From Larkinella sp049445795 (GTDB taxonomy: Bacteria > Bacteroidota > Bacteroidia > Cytophagales > Spirosomataceae), in the NCBI RefSeq assembly GCF_049445795.1, contig NZ_JBMSDT010000002.1:510327-574326 (forward strand): DNA of 64,000 nucleotides. Reading direction: 5' to 3'. The notes under the pieces are model-generated. The model did no database searches. It saw only the letters and a list, made by a program, of their open reading frames with translations, and had not been told where the DNA came from. Shown one piece after another: positions 9,072-19,046 of this stretch (within the stretch, counting starts at the first letter, position 1; every line of letters starts with the position of its first letter). Position numbers and translations under genes: made by a program.

Positions 9072-9983
9072 ATGGTGCAGCGGCAAACTCCTCAACCGGT
9101 GGTTCAACTGATCGGGGTGAGCAAGTCATACGGTTGCGTCCCGGCGGTTCAGGCGCTGGATGTAACCATTTTCGAAGGGGAAATTGTGGCGCTGATCGGC
9201 CTCAACGGTTCCGGTAAAACAACGGCCTTGGCGCTGATGGCGGGGCTGCTTCGGCCCACGCAAGGTCAGGTTAGGCTGTTCGACCAGGAAGCATCGGCGT
9301 CTCAAAACCGGCGACGTGTGGGCCTGATGCCGCATACCAGGGCTGTTCCGGAATCTTTGCAGGTCGATGAGTGGATCGACTTCTGTTCGCAGCGCTACGA
9401 TGACCCGCTGCCCCCTTCCTTTGTGGCCGATGTAGCGGATTTATCAGACTTCCAGTCCGCCCCACTTGCCACGCTCTCAAACGGGCAACGCCGTCGGCTG
9501 GCGTTTGGGCTGGCCCTTTGCGGCATCCCGGATTTGCTGTTGCTCGACGAACCGGCGACCGGCCTGGATGCGGTCGGGCGGACGGTTTTGGCCCAACAAA
9601 TCCGGCACTTCGCCCAAACGGGCCGCACGGTGGTCCTGACGACCCACGATCTGACCGAAGCGGAGGCCCTGGCCAACCGGATTCTGGTGCTACACCACGG
9701 CTGTCTGCTAGCCGACGCGACTCCCGCGCAACTCCGGCAACAAGCTGGCGGTTCGCGGATTCGGTGCCGAACATCGCTCGATTTGGACTGGCTTCGGCAA
9801 CTTCCGAGCGTGACCGATGTTTGCCGCGAAGAAGCTTTTGTCTACATCCATACGCCAACCCCCGAATCCGTTCTGCGGCTTCTTTTTCAGTATGACGAAC
9901 AACTTTCGGACCTGGCGGTCAGCCGGGGCGGTTTAGACGATGCCGTCAGGCAGTTAATTCATACGACCTCTGTTGTCATCTGA
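9072..9983 (+). CDS. ABC transporter ATP-binding protein
   Basis: This 303-residue cytoplasmic ATPase has all the nucleotide-binding landmarks. The Walker A motif GLNGSGKTT is at 43-51, the signature LSNGQRRRLAFG starts at 135, Walker B with DLLLLDEP is at 154-161, and the switch histidine is in TTHD at about 192. The C-terminal ~80 residues are an extension, as in DrrA/CcmA-type exporters of drugs or lipids. No permease gene is adjacent, so its membrane partner must be encoded elsewhere or has been lost. The gene is 38 bases after the DUF3817 gene. Confidence 0.9.
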   Translation: MVQRQTPQPVVQLIGVSKSYGCVPAVQALDVTIFEGEIVALIGLNGSGKTTALALMAGLLRPTQGQVRLFDQEASASQNRRRVGLMPHTRAVPESLQVDEWIDFCSQRYDDPLPPSFVADVADLSDFQSAPLATLSNGQRRRLAFGLALCGIPDLLLLDEPATGLDAVGRTVLAQQIRHFAQTGRTVVLTTHDLTEAEALANRILVLHHGCLLADATPAQLRQQAGGSRIRCRTSLDLDWLRQLPSVTDVCREEAFVYIHTPTPESVLRLLFQYDEQLSDLAVSRGGLDDAVRQLIHTTSVVI

Positions 9984-10010
9984 CGGCTATCTCTCCGCAA
10001 GCCCGCTGTG

Positions 10011-10568
10011 TCACAACAGCAAACCGTGCCAGCCATCGCGGAGTTTGTTGACGGCCCGGTGCAGCAGGTTGGCGACCGACTGGTAACTGAGGCCCATCAC
10101 TTCCGCAATCTTGTCATTGGGCAGGGCCGCAAAGAATTTCAGATGAATGGCTTCCTGCTGCCGCTCCGTCAGGGTTTGCAACAGGGTGTCCAGGCGGCTG
10201 CGCTGGTAGGCCGATAGTTCCGTCCGGATCAATTCTTCCTCGAAACTTTCGGTGTACTCATGCTCGAAAAAACCGTCGTCCAGGGATTCCGTCCCCCCCC
10301 GGCGCAGGGCGTCCCGGTACAATTTCCGGCGTAAGGATTTGAACAGGTAGACCCGCACATACTCGGTTTGCACGATGTTCCGGCGGTAGGCCCAGAGTTC
10401 AACAAACAAATCCTGAATTCCGTCTTTGAGCAAATCGGCGTCGCGCGTAAACTTCAGCCCGTAGTGATATAGCGGCCGGTAAAACCGCCGGATCAATTCT
10501 TCAAAAGCCGACTCATCGCCCTGGCGAACCTGCTCCCACAAGTCCGGGTCCGGTACAGTTTTTTTCAT
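10011..10568 (-). CDS. ECF RNA polymerase sigma factor (FecI/RpoE-like)
   Basis: A 185-residue sigma factor with region 2 (AFEELIRRFYRPLYHYGLKF, then IQDLFVELW) and region 4 (LTERQQEAIHLKFFAALPN, then KIAEVMGLSYQSVANLLHRA). It should direct RNA polymerase to the adjacent FecR-SusC-SusD genes under control of the FecR anti-sigma. Unlike the usual arrangement, it is divergent from fecR rather than upstream on the same strand. The 186-base gap between them probably holds both promoters. Confidence 0.92.
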   Translation of the reverse strand: MKKTVPDPDLWEQVRQGDESAFEELIRRFYRPLYHYGLKFTRDADLLKDGIQDLFVELWAYRRNIVQTEYVRVYLFKSLRRKLYRDALRRGGTESLDDGFFEHEYTESFEEELIRTELSAYQRSRLDTLLQTLTERQQEAIHLKFFAALPNDKIAEVMGLSYQSVANLLHRAVNKLRDGWHGLLL

Positions 10569-10754
10569 ACGAACAGCGCGTTAGGCATACGGTGGTTCAG
10601 GGTAACGGGGCAAGCAAACCGCCTGAACTACAAAGTAGTGCATTATTTATAAACCGTATTGTGGCCATCGGCAAAAAATTTCCCAAGTCGGTGGGTATGA
10701 ACCCCAAAAACCGTCCTATCTCCTGATAACCACGCCGGGACTGATTCGACCATC

Positions 10755-11849
10755 ATGCAGCCGTACCAGACTTACAAAGCCGAAGATTTTCTGACCGACG
10801 ATTCGTTCATCGCCTGGGTGTATGGGCGCGATCCGGCGGCTGTTGCGTTCTGGTCCGGGTGGATGGCCGAGGCCCACCCAAACCGGGGCGAAGCCCTGCT
10901 GGCCAAAGACATGCTGGAAGCCCTCGACCTGCCCGAAACTGAAATAACCGAAGCCACCCTGACGCACGAAACCGGCCAGATTCTGGGCCGAATCCGGCAG
11001 GAACCTACCCGGCGACCGATGCCGGTTTTTCGGCGGTTCTGGCCTTTGGCGGCTGCGGTCGTGTTTCTGCTCGGAGCCAGTTGGCTGGTCTGGCGGATGG
11101 CCAACCGAACGCCCTTGCTCGCCGACCTCCTGCCCGTTGCCCGCCCCCGCGAGGGCGTGGTGGAACAGGCCAACCGTACCGATAAACCGGTGCTGGTGAG
11201 CTTGCCCGACGGCAGCACGGTTCGGCTCCAGCCCAACAGCCGGATTCAGCATGTGGCCGGGTTCGGGCAGCGCGTCCGGGCCGTCATTCTGACCGGCGAA
11301 GCGTTTTTCGAGGTCGTTCCGAATCCGAAAGTACCGTTTCTGGTCTACGCCCGTGATGTAGTAACGCGCGTGGTAGGCACCAGTTTCACGATCAAAGCTT
11401 TCGAAGAAAATCCGCAGGTGACGGTGGCCGTCCGAACGGGGCGCGTGACGGTTTATTCCCGGAAAGAACTGGAACAACAGCGCAACGTCGAAAAACCGGA
11501 GGTGTCGGGCGTGGTGCTGACGCCGAATCAGCAGGTCATTTTCAACGCCCGCGAAGCCATGTTCCGGAAAGAACTGGTCGAAAAACCGGTGCCGGTAGTT
11601 CCGGCGTCAAAACCGGTTTCCTTTGAATTTGACGACGTACCCGTGGCCGAAGTCTTCCGGCGCATTGAGGAAACGTACGAAATCGACATTGTCTACAACG
11701 AATCGCTGCTGCAACACTGCACCCTCACGGCCTCGCTGACCGGCTTGACGCTCTACGAACAACTGCGTCTGATCAGCAAATCGCTTGAAGGTTCCTACGA
11801 AGTAACCGACGGCAAAATCCTCATCCTGGCGACCGGATGCGGCCCGTAA
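10755..11849 (+). CDS. FecR family anti-sigma factor / signal transducer
   Basis: This 364-residue inner membrane protein relays the state of the outer membrane SusC receptor to the ECF sigma factor. Residues 1-90 are the cytoplasmic sigma-binding part. One transmembrane helix lies at about 96-116 (WPLAAAVVFLLGASWLVW). The periplasmic FecR domain carries AVILTGEAFFEVVPNPKVPF and VVGTSFTIKAF, and the C-terminal DUF4974-type domain has FDDVPVAEVFRRIEETYEID. The gene is followed by susC after 48 bases. Confidence 0.93.
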   Translation: MQPYQTYKAEDFLTDDSFIAWVYGRDPAAVAFWSGWMAEAHPNRGEALLAKDMLEALDLPETEITEATLTHETGQILGRIRQEPTRRPMPVFRRFWPLAAAVVFLLGASWLVWRMANRTPLLADLLPVARPREGVVEQANRTDKPVLVSLPDGSTVRLQPNSRIQHVAGFGQRVRAVILTGEAFFEVVPNPKVPFLVYARDVVTRVVGTSFTIKAFEENPQVTVAVRTGRVTVYSRKELEQQRNVEKPEVSGVVLTPNQQVIFNAREAMFRKELVEKPVPVVPASKPVSFEFDDVPVAEVFRRIEETYEIDIVYNESLLQHCTLTASLTGLTLYEQLRLISKSLEGSYEVTDGKILILATGCGP

Positions 11850-11897
11850 CCTTCTCTTCTGTATTCTCAAGTATGCGACACCTTTATTGAACAAACC

Positions 11898-14800
11898 ATG
11901 AAAAACCGACTACCAACCCAACCCCTTGTCTTCTACCTTCGCCGAATGGCGGTCCTGCTGCTGGTGCTGCTCAGCCAGGCCGGTTTCGCTTCCCACGGCT
12001 TAGCGCCCGTGGTGGACCAGGCGCAGGAACTGCTGAATCAGCGCATCAGTCTGCAACTAAAAAATAAATCGCTGAAAGAGGTGTTGAGCACCATTGAAAA
12101 ACAGACCCAGGTCAAGTTTATCTATGTGCCGCAGAACATCCGGGCCGACCGCGACATTTCGGTTCAGGCCACCAACGAAGCCCTGGCCGGGGTGTTGGAG
12201 CGGGTCTTTACGCCCCTGGGCATCACGTACGAAGTGGCCGAAAACCGCATCATCCTGACCAAAGGCAAAACCAGCGAGTTGCTGCCCGCTCAGAGCCAGC
12301 TTCTCGACCAGGCGGTTTCGGGCACCGTCACCGACGACAAGGGCGAAGGACTGCCGGGCGTGAGCATCACCGTGAAAGGCACCACGCAGGGCACCACCAC
12401 CGATGCCCAGGGCGGTTTTCGGTTGAACGTAGCCGACGGGAATGCCGTGCTGGTGTTCAGCTTTGTGGGCTATGCCAAACAGGAAATCACGGTCGGCACG
12501 CAGAGTGTAATCAACGTCCGGCTGCTGCCCGGCGATCAGACGCTGAACGAAGTGGTCGTCACGGCATTAGGGATCAAGCGGGAAAAGAAAGCGCTGACCT
12601 ACGCGGCCGGGGAAATCAAAGGAACCGATCTGGCGCAGGCCAACGTCACGAACCTCGGAACCGCCCTGTCGGGCAAAGTGGCCGGGGTGCAGGTGACCTC
12701 GTCGGCGGGGGGCGCCACGGGATCATCGCGGATCGTGATTCGCGGAAACTCCTCACTATCCGGCAATTCACAGCCGTTGTACGTCATCGACGGCGTTCCG
12801 ATCGACAACTCCAACCGCCGGGCCATCAGCTCGTTTCAGTTGCAGGGCGGTCTGGACGGCGGTGACGGCATTTCGAACATCAACCCGAACGACATCGAAT
12901 CAATGACCATCCTGAAAGGCCCCAACGGCGCGGCTTTGTACGGCCAACTGGGTGCCAATGGGGTAGTGATCATCACGACCAAATCGGGTCGGCGCAACCG
13001 GCGGCCGACGATTCAGTACAACGGCAGCTATTCGGTCGGCAACGCGCTCGTCAAACCGGATTACCAGAACGAATACGGCCAGGGCTACAACGGCCAGTTT
13101 ACGTTTTACCGGCAGGCCAACGGCTCGGTGGTGGCCTACAATCCCTCCCTCACCGGCGGAATTCCCAAACTGAGCGGGGGCCGCAACCCCACGACGCGCG
13201 GAAGCTGGGGGCCGAAAATGCAGGGCCAGACCGTAGAAGACATGTGGGGCGACACGGTGAGCTATTCGCCCATCGCCGATCCGTACAAGGAATTCTTCCA
13301 ACCTGAAAAACAGGCCATTAACACCGTCAGCGTCGATGGCGGGGGCGAGAAAGTCAATTACTACTTTTCGCTGACCAACCTGAACAACAACGGTTTTGTG
13401 CCGACCAACAAACTGAACCGCAACTCGGTGACGGTCAAGCTGTCGGCGGATATTGCCAAAGGACTGAACCTGGACACCAAGATTAACTACATCAACCAGA
13501 AAGTCAACAACCGGCCGTACGTGGGCGACGATGGCATGAACCCGGTGTACCGGTTTTTGTACATTCCGCGCAGCCTGAGCATGGACGGTCTGAAACGGTA
13601 CGAGTATTCGGCCAAAGACATCCAGTATTCCCGGGATCTGGGCGGCAACGGTTTTTTTGTCGGGGGTGAAAAGATTTTTGAAAGTAACTCGGTGACGTCC
13701 AACCCATTCTGGACCATCAACAACACCCGCAACGAAGACACCCGCGACCGGATCATTGCCTACGCCAAGCTAAACTACGAACTCGCGAAAGGCATCAACG
13801 TGCAGCTTCGCTACGGCTCGGATTTGTACTACGAACGGCAGTTTGGCTGGAAAGCCGTCGGGACACGGACCTCGCAAACCGGCGAAGTCTTTGAAAACGT
13901 GGAGTTTAACAAAACCGAGAACGTCGATGCGTTATTGATGATCAACCGGGAACTGGGCGATTTTTCCGTGAGTGCCAACTTCGGAGCCAACCACCTGAGC
14001 AGCCGTTACCGGATCACCGGGAACGCCGGGACGCAACTAAGCATTCCGGGCCTGTACGCCATTGGTCGCACGGTGCTGAACACGCCCCGGCTGGGCGTGG
14101 CCGAATCGGTCATCAACTCGGTGTTCGGGCAGGCCAGCATCGGTTTCCGCGACTATCTGTTCCTCGACGTATCGGCCCGGAACGACTGGTCGTCGACGCT
14201 GCCGATCACGAACAGTTCGTACTTCTACCCATCGGTGGGTTTGAGCTGGGCCGTGACGGACGCCATTCCGCTGAATGTCCCGGCGCTGGACTACCTGAAA
14301 ATCCGGGCCTCGTACGCGCAGGCCGGTCGCTCGGGTGATCCGTACTCGACGCTGGGGTATTACAACCTGAATGCCAACACGTTCCTGAACCAGCCGTTGG
14401 CCACGTACACCAGCACGGTGGTGGACCCGAACCTGAAAAACGAGCTAAAAACGTCGTACGAAGCGGGAGCCGAACTCCGGTTTTTCAAAAACCGCCTGAA
14501 CCTGGACTTCACGTACTACCATTCCGTCACGAGCAACCAGATTCTACCGATTGTTATCTCGCAATCAACGGGTTACAGCAGCAAACTGACCAATGCGGGC
14601 CGGATCGAAAACCAGGGTGTCGAGTTGTTGATCGGTGGTACGCCCGTCAAGCTCAGCAACGGGTTTAGCTGGGATGCGAGCTTCAACTTCTCGGTCAACC
14701 GCAACAAGGTGCTCGAACTGATCGACGGCGTGAACGAAATCGTGGTCGGTTCCGACCGCAACATCCGGGTGGTGGCTGCCCCGGGTGAACCTTACGGCCA

Positions 14801-15479
14801 GTTGAAAGCCGCCGATTATGCCTGGCTGAAAGACGCCAACGGCAACCGCCTGATCGACGACAAAGGCCTGCCCATTGTCCAGAGCATCGGAACCGTCGCC
14901 ATCGGCAACGCCACACCGAAATGGATCGGCGGATTGACCAACAGCTTCTCCTACAAAGGCTTATCGCTGAGTTCGCTGCTCGATATCCGGCGGGGCGGTC
15001 AGATTTTCTCGCAGGGCCGGGTGCAGGAAGCCGCCTACGGAACCTCGAAACGGACGCTGGAAGGCCGCGAAGGCGGGTTGATTGCCGCCGGGGTGAAAGC
15101 CCGTCGGGAAGGCAACCAGTGGATCAGCACCGGCCAGCCCAACGACATTCCGGTGACGGCCCAGGCCTACTGGAACCGGGTGGCCTCGGACAAAGGCTTT
15201 GCCGTGGCCGAAGAGTTTCTGTACGACGCCAGTTACATCGCGATCCGGGAAGTGCGGCTGGCGTACCAGCTTCCGTCTACGATTCTGAAAAACAACAAAG
15301 TAGTCCGGAGCGCGTCGATTGCCCTTTACGGACGGAATCTGGGGTACATCGAACGGCATACCGACGGTTTTTCGCCCGAAAATTCGTCGATCAACGTCAA
15401 CTCTGGCACGATGGGCATGGAGCAGCACTCGCTGCCGCTGATGCGCACCGTCGGTGTCGACCTGAACCTGAGCTTCTGA
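11898..15479 (+). CDS. SusC/RagA family TonB-linked outer membrane receptor with STN domain
   Basis: The 1193-residue protein is the TonB-dependent transporter of a SusCD nutrient pair. After a signal peptide (hydrophobic to about residue 32) comes an STN signalling domain at about 50-125 (SLKEVLSTIEKQTQVKFIYV). A carboxypeptidase-regulatory-like domain starts near 137 (VSGTVTDDKGEGLPGVSITV). The plug has QPLYVIDGVPIDNSN and ILKGPNGAALYGQLGANGVV. The barrel ends with an aromatic terminus (VDLNLSF). The STN domain fits direct signalling to the FecR protein encoded upstream. The substrate is not evident. SusD follows after 19 bases. Confidence 0.96.
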   Translation: MKNRLPTQPLVFYLRRMAVLLLVLLSQAGFASHGLAPVVDQAQELLNQRISLQLKNKSLKEVLSTIEKQTQVKFIYVPQNIRADRDISVQATNEALAGVLERVFTPLGITYEVAENRIILTKGKTSELLPAQSQLLDQAVSGTVTDDKGEGLPGVSITVKGTTQGTTTDAQGGFRLNVADGNAVLVFSFVGYAKQEITVGTQSVINVRLLPGDQTLNEVVVTALGIKREKKALTYAAGEIKGTDLAQANVTNLGTALSGKVAGVQVTSSAGGATGSSRIVIRGNSSLSGNSQPLYVIDGVPIDNSNRRAISSFQLQGGLDGGDGISNINPNDIESMTILKGPNGAALYGQLGANGVVIITTKSGRRNRRPTIQYNGSYSVGNALVKPDYQNEYGQGYNGQFTFYRQANGSVVAYNPSLTGGIPKLSGGRNPTTRGSWGPKMQGQTVEDMWGDTVSYSPIADPYKEFFQPEKQAINTVSVDGGGEKVNYYFSLTNLNNNGFVPTNKLNRNSVTVKLSADIAKGLNLDTKINYINQKVNNRPYVGDDGMNPVYRFLYIPRSLSMDGLKRYEYSAKDIQYSRDLGGNGFFVGGEKIFESNSVTSNPFWTINNTRNEDTRDRIIAYAKLNYELAKGINVQLRYGSDLYYERQFGWKAVGTRTSQTGEVFENVEFNKTENVDALLMINRELGDFSVSANFGANHLSSRYRITGNAGTQLSIPGLYAIGRTVLNTPRLGVAESVINSVFGQASIGFRDYLFLDVSARNDWSSTLPITNSSYFYPSVGLSWAVTDAIPLNVPALDYLKIRASYAQAGRSGDPYSTLGYYNLNANTFLNQPLATYTSTVVDPNLKNELKTSYEAGAELRFFKNRLNLDFTYYHSVTSNQILPIVISQSTGYSSKLTNAGRIENQGVELLIGGTPVKLSNGFSWDASFNFSVNRNKVLELIDGVNEIVVGSDRNIRVVAAPGEPYGQLKAADYAWLKDANGNRLIDDKGLPIVQSIGTVAIGNATPKWIGGLTNSFSYKGLSLSSLLDIRRGGQIFSQGRVQEAAYGTSKRTLEGREGGLIAAGVKARREGNQWISTGQPNDIPVTAQAYWNRVASDKGFAVAEEFLYDASYIAIREVRLAYQLPSTILKNNKVVRSASIALYGRNLGYIERHTDGFSPENSSINVNSGTMGMEQHSLPLMRTVGVDLNLSF

Positions 15480-15498
15480 CCCTAACTGACTTGACATC

Positions 15499-17001
15499 AT
15501 GAAACGTTTATCAAAACAAATACTCCTTCCGGTTCTGGGCTTGCTCGTTACGGCCTCGGCCTGTACCAATGATTTTGAGGAATTGAACACCTCGCCCACC
15601 CAGCCCCGCAGCGTTCCGGCGGAATACCTGTACTCACAAGCCCAACTCAACGGTTTTCTGGCCGATGGCACCAACTGGTGGCAGGTGGGTTCGTGGGTGC
15701 AGCACTGGGCCAGCGGCTCGCTCTCGGCCCCCTCGCAATACCTCGAAGATCGCGACCTCTACGAAACCGGCAACTGGGCGACGCATTACGAACTGATCAA
15801 AAACCTGGCGCAAATCCGGAACCAGATTCTGAAAGGACAGGAAGCCACGCCCAACGGCCGGACGAAACTGGCGATTGCCAAAATCACGGAAATCTATTTC
15901 TGGCAACGCATGACCGACTTTTGGGGCGACATCCCGTACACTCAGGCCGGTTTGCCCGACGACAACCTGGTTCTGCTGCCGAAATATGACAAACAGGAAG
16001 ACATCTACAAATCGCTGATTGCGGACCTGGACGCAGCCATCGGTCAACTGACGGCCGCCGACGTATCATACGGCAACGCGGATTTTGTTTACAAAGGTGA
16101 CGTGACGAAATGGCGCAGGCTGGGCAATTCGCTGAAACTCCGGCTCGGAATGCGGCTGCGGTTTGCCGACCCGGCCCTGGCCCGCAAAACCGTCGAGGAA
16201 GCCCTGAAAGCCCCGCTGATTGAAAGCAATGCCGACAACGGCGCAATGCCGACCGTGACCCAGGATGGCAACCCGTTTGGGTATCACCCGATTATCGCGG
16301 GCTACAACAGCAGCAAGGAACTGAACCAACTCGCGGCCCCGCTGATCGACGTGCTGCTGGCGAAAAACGACCCCCGGCTGCCCCGCATTGCCGAACCGAC
16401 CGAAAACTCGAAAAAAGCCGGGAAACCGGTGTACCGCGGGCTGGGCGTCGCGCTGGGCGGCAGCGTGATTATCAACCGCGACGATTATTCGTACGGCACC
16501 ATTTCGATTTACAACGACCGGAAAGCGACTTTCCCGTACGTGTTTCTGGCCTATTCCGACAACTGCTTTTTCAAGGCCGAAGCGGCTTTGCTCGGCTGGG
16601 GTGGTCTGACGCCCGCCCAGGCTGAGGGTTTCTACCAGGCTGGTATCCGGGCCACCATGCAAATCCAGCCGTATTCGATTTCAGAAACAGCAATCACCGA
16701 ATACCTCGCCCGGGAAGGCAAACTAACCGGCACGCCCGAACAGCAACTGGAGCAGATCATGACGCAGAAATGGCTCAGCCTCTTCATGCGGCATTACGAA
16801 GCCTACGCCGAATGGCGCCGGACGGGCTATCCGAAACTGACGCCCGGCCCGAATCCCGGCACCACCAACGGCCAGATACCGCGCCGGGGCGTGTATTCCA
16901 GCACCGAACGACTGCGGAATGTTGCCAGTTACAACGAAGCGTCTTCAAGACTCGCTAACGGCGACACCTACCTGAGCAAGGTTTGGTGGGATAAACGGTG
17001 A
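15499..17001 (+). CDS. SusD/RagB family nutrient-binding outer membrane lipoprotein (SusD-like 2 type)
   Basis: The 500-residue surface lipoprotein forms the lid of the SusC transporter. The signal peptide ends in the lipobox ASAC with the lipidated cysteine at residue 22. The mature start, FEELNTSPTQPRSVPAEYL, is typical of the SusD-like 2 subfamily that often accompanies peptide or mixed-substrate receptors. KITEIYFWQRMTDFWGDIPY is a family landmark. The gene stops at 17001 and a 32-bp perfect inverted repeat begins four bases later. Confidence 0.93.
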   Translation: MKRLSKQILLPVLGLLVTASACTNDFEELNTSPTQPRSVPAEYLYSQAQLNGFLADGTNWWQVGSWVQHWASGSLSAPSQYLEDRDLYETGNWATHYELIKNLAQIRNQILKGQEATPNGRTKLAIAKITEIYFWQRMTDFWGDIPYTQAGLPDDNLVLLPKYDKQEDIYKSLIADLDAAIGQLTAADVSYGNADFVYKGDVTKWRRLGNSLKLRLGMRLRFADPALARKTVEEALKAPLIESNADNGAMPTVTQDGNPFGYHPIIAGYNSSKELNQLAAPLIDVLLAKNDPRLPRIAEPTENSKKAGKPVYRGLGVALGGSVIINRDDYSYGTISIYNDRKATFPYVFLAYSDNCFFKAEAALLGWGGLTPAQAEGFYQAGIRATMQIQPYSISETAITEYLAREGKLTGTPEQQLEQIMTQKWLSLFMRHYEAYAEWRRTGYPKLTPGPNPGTTNGQIPRRGVYSSTERLRNVASYNEASSRLANGDTYLSKVWWDKR

Positions 17002-17004
17002 GGG

Positions 17005-17082
17005 AATATCAAATGTAAAATGTCGAATGTAAAAGTGATTGCGCGAGACAACTTTTACATTCGACATTTTACATTTGATATT
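17005..17082. repeat. Perfect 32-bp inverted repeat between susD and the aldo/keto reductase gene
   Basis: Arms 17005-17036 and 17051-17082 are fully complementary with a 14-base loop. The arms are made of near-repeated AATGTAAAA-like words. The right arm is followed by a run of T. It lies between convergent genes and probably ends transcription in both directions. Confidence 0.9.
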
Positions 17083-17088
17083 TTTTTC

Positions 17089-17940
17089 TTACGCTTTCGC
17101 CAGCGCGGCAAAGTCTTCGTCCGACAACTCGATCTTGTCGGCGGCCAGGTTCTCGTTCAGGTGCGTCAGCGAGCTTGTTCCCGGAATCAGCAGGATGTTC
17201 GGCGCGCGTTTCAGCAACCAGGCCAGCGCAATCTGGGCGGTGGTTGCCTGGTGCTTGCTGGCGATGGCCTGAATTTTACTCGCCAGTTTGTCGGGGCCGG
17301 ATGCCAGCGGGTACCACGGAATGAACGCCATGCCGCGTTGAACCGTATAATCCAGCACGTCTTCCCACCGCCGGTTGCCGAGGTTGTACAGGTTTTGAAC
17401 CGAAACAATCGGCAGCACTTTTTCAGCCCGCTCGATGTCTTCAATACCCACTTCCGACAGCCCGACGTGCCGGATTTTACCCACCTGAATGGCTTCGACC
17501 ACCGGCGCGAGGGTTTCCTCCACCGGCACCTTTGGGTCGAACCGGTGCAGTTGCCAGAGGTCAATGCGGTCCACCTTCAGGCGTTGCAGGCTTCCCTCGA
17601 TGGCTTCCCGAATGTGCTCGGGCCGTCCGTTCGGAATCCATTGATTCGGTCCTGTCCGATCAAAACCGCCTTTGGTGGCAATGATCAGGCCGTTGGGGTA
17701 CGGATGCAGGGCGTCGGCAATCAGAACTTCGTTGGTGTGCGGGCCGTACGAATCGGCGGTATCGATAAAATTGACGCCGGATTCCACGGCGGTTTGCAGC
17801 ACCTTTTTCGCCGTTTCGCGGTCGGGCGCATCGCCCCAAACACCCGGCCCGGTCAGTTGCATGCCGCCGTAGCCCAGCCGGTTGATTTCCAGTTCCCCGC
17901 CGATGGTGAACGTCAGCGCGGTTTGTGTTGTGTTGCTCAT
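17089..17940 (-). CDS. Aldo/keto reductase (YdbC-like)
   Basis: I chose the ATG at 17940 (283 residues, MSNTTQTAL...); the reading frame extends further upstream without another ATG. It is a cytoplasmic NADPH-dependent carbonyl reductase with a TIM barrel. Visible landmarks are INRLGYGGMQLTGPGVWG, FIDTADSYGPH with the catalytic Asp/Tyr, IATKGG with the lysine, and the cofactor-binding end LLIPGTSSLTHLNENLAA. The sequence is close to E. coli YdbC, a poorly defined member of the pyridoxal/aldehyde reductase group. The physiological substrate is not known. Confidence 0.9.
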   Translation of the reverse strand: MSNTTQTALTFTIGGELEINRLGYGGMQLTGPGVWGDAPDRETAKKVLQTAVESGVNFIDTADSYGPHTNEVLIADALHPYPNGLIIATKGGFDRTGPNQWIPNGRPEHIREAIEGSLQRLKVDRIDLWQLHRFDPKVPVEETLAPVVEAIQVGKIRHVGLSEVGIEDIERAEKVLPIVSVQNLYNLGNRRWEDVLDYTVQRGMAFIPWYPLASGPDKLASKIQAIASKHQATTAQIALAWLLKRAPNILLIPGTSSLTHLNENLAADKIELSDEDFAALAKA

Positions 17941-18050
17941 CCTGTGTGGTTCTTTTGAATTAGCTACAACACCCAAAAACCGGTTTTTCGGTTCCGCACC
18001 CGGCTAAAAATTACGCTGTGGCCTTTAGAACCCCGAGACTCTTTACCATA

Positions 18051-19046
18051 TTACTTTACAAACTTCAGCACTTCGGCGACAAACCGGTCGGTTTCCGAAA
18101 TGAACGGCTCGTGGTATGATTCTTCAAACGTCACGAACGATTTTGGCGCATTAACCAATAGCTCCCGGGTTTCGTAGCCAATTTCAATCGGCACCACCCC
18201 ATCTTTCTGCCCCCAGAACAAAGCCACCGGAATGCGAACGGTTTTCAGTTGGTCGCTCTTTTCGTACCGCTGAATTTCGTAATCGCCGTATTCTGTATAG
18301 GCTTTCGGGTGCGAAAACTGCGCCAGGGCGGTATTCGGTGATGCGAACAAATAATTGATAACAAATGCCTTGTCGTCATAAATCGAAACCGGATTGCCGC
18401 CCAGGTCGAGCATGCGCTTGTAGAGTTCGGGCCACTCGTAGGTCGCCAGGTTCTCGCGGGTTACCGGGTGGGCTTCGACGTATTTTTCAATGTCGGGCTT
18501 ATTTTGCTGCCGGGCTTCGCGCAGCACCCACTCGCGCATCTGCACTAGCCAGCGGTAGGTCGAGAACGTGCCGTTGACGGCCATCAGGCCGCTCACCAGC
18601 TTCTGGTTGTCGTGGGTGGTCAGAAACTGCCAGGCCAGCTCGACGCCAAAACTGTGGGCCAACAGGTAGATCTGCGCGTTCGGATACTGTTCTTTCAGCA
18701 GTTTGACGACGTAATACGCATCCTCCCCAAATTGCTGATAGGTAAGCGTTTTGACATCCACCTTACCCGACGATGACCCGGCAATTCGCTGGTCCCAGTA
18801 AGCCACGGCCACGTCGTTTTCCAGGTTTTTGAGGTAATGTCGGTAACACATGGCGCAGTCGCCGGGGCCTCCGTGCAGAAACAGCACGAGTTTGTTGGAA
18901 GCCAGATTACCGCGTACCCAAATGGGCATGTCAGCGCCTTTGTGCCGCAGAAATAACGTTCGATCAGTAGTACCGGGATCGTCTTTTTCGCAGGAAACGA
19001 GCGTGAGAGCGAACAGAAAAAGGAGGTATGGATAAAGCGTTTTCAT
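18051..19046 (-). CDS. Alpha/beta hydrolase lipoprotein
   Basis: A 331-residue exported protein: the signal peptide ends in the lipobox LVSC (cysteine at about residue 19). The hydrolase fold shows the oxyanion HGGPGDCAMCYRHY stretch, AYWDQRIAGSS, the nucleophile elbow LLAHSFGVELA, and a C-terminal histidine in ESYHEPF. The HGGPG and WDQR motifs recall proline iminopeptidase relatives, but the substrate is unknown. It overlaps the upstream gene by four bases, so the two are probably translated together. Confidence 0.85.
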   Translation of the reverse strand: MKTLYPYLLFLFALTLVSCEKDDPGTTDRTLFLRHKGADMPIWVRGNLASNKLVLFLHGGPGDCAMCYRHYLKNLENDVAVAYWDQRIAGSSSGKVDVKTLTYQQFGEDAYYVVKLLKEQYPNAQIYLLAHSFGVELAWQFLTTHDNQKLVSGLMAVNGTFSTYRWLVQMREWVLREARQQNKPDIEKYVEAHPVTRENLATYEWPELYKRMLDLGGNPVSIYDDKAFVINYLFASPNTALAQFSHPKAYTEYGDYEIQRYEKSDQLKTVRIPVALFWGQKDGVVPIEIGYETRELLVNAPKSFVTFEESYHEPFISETDRFVAEVLKFVK

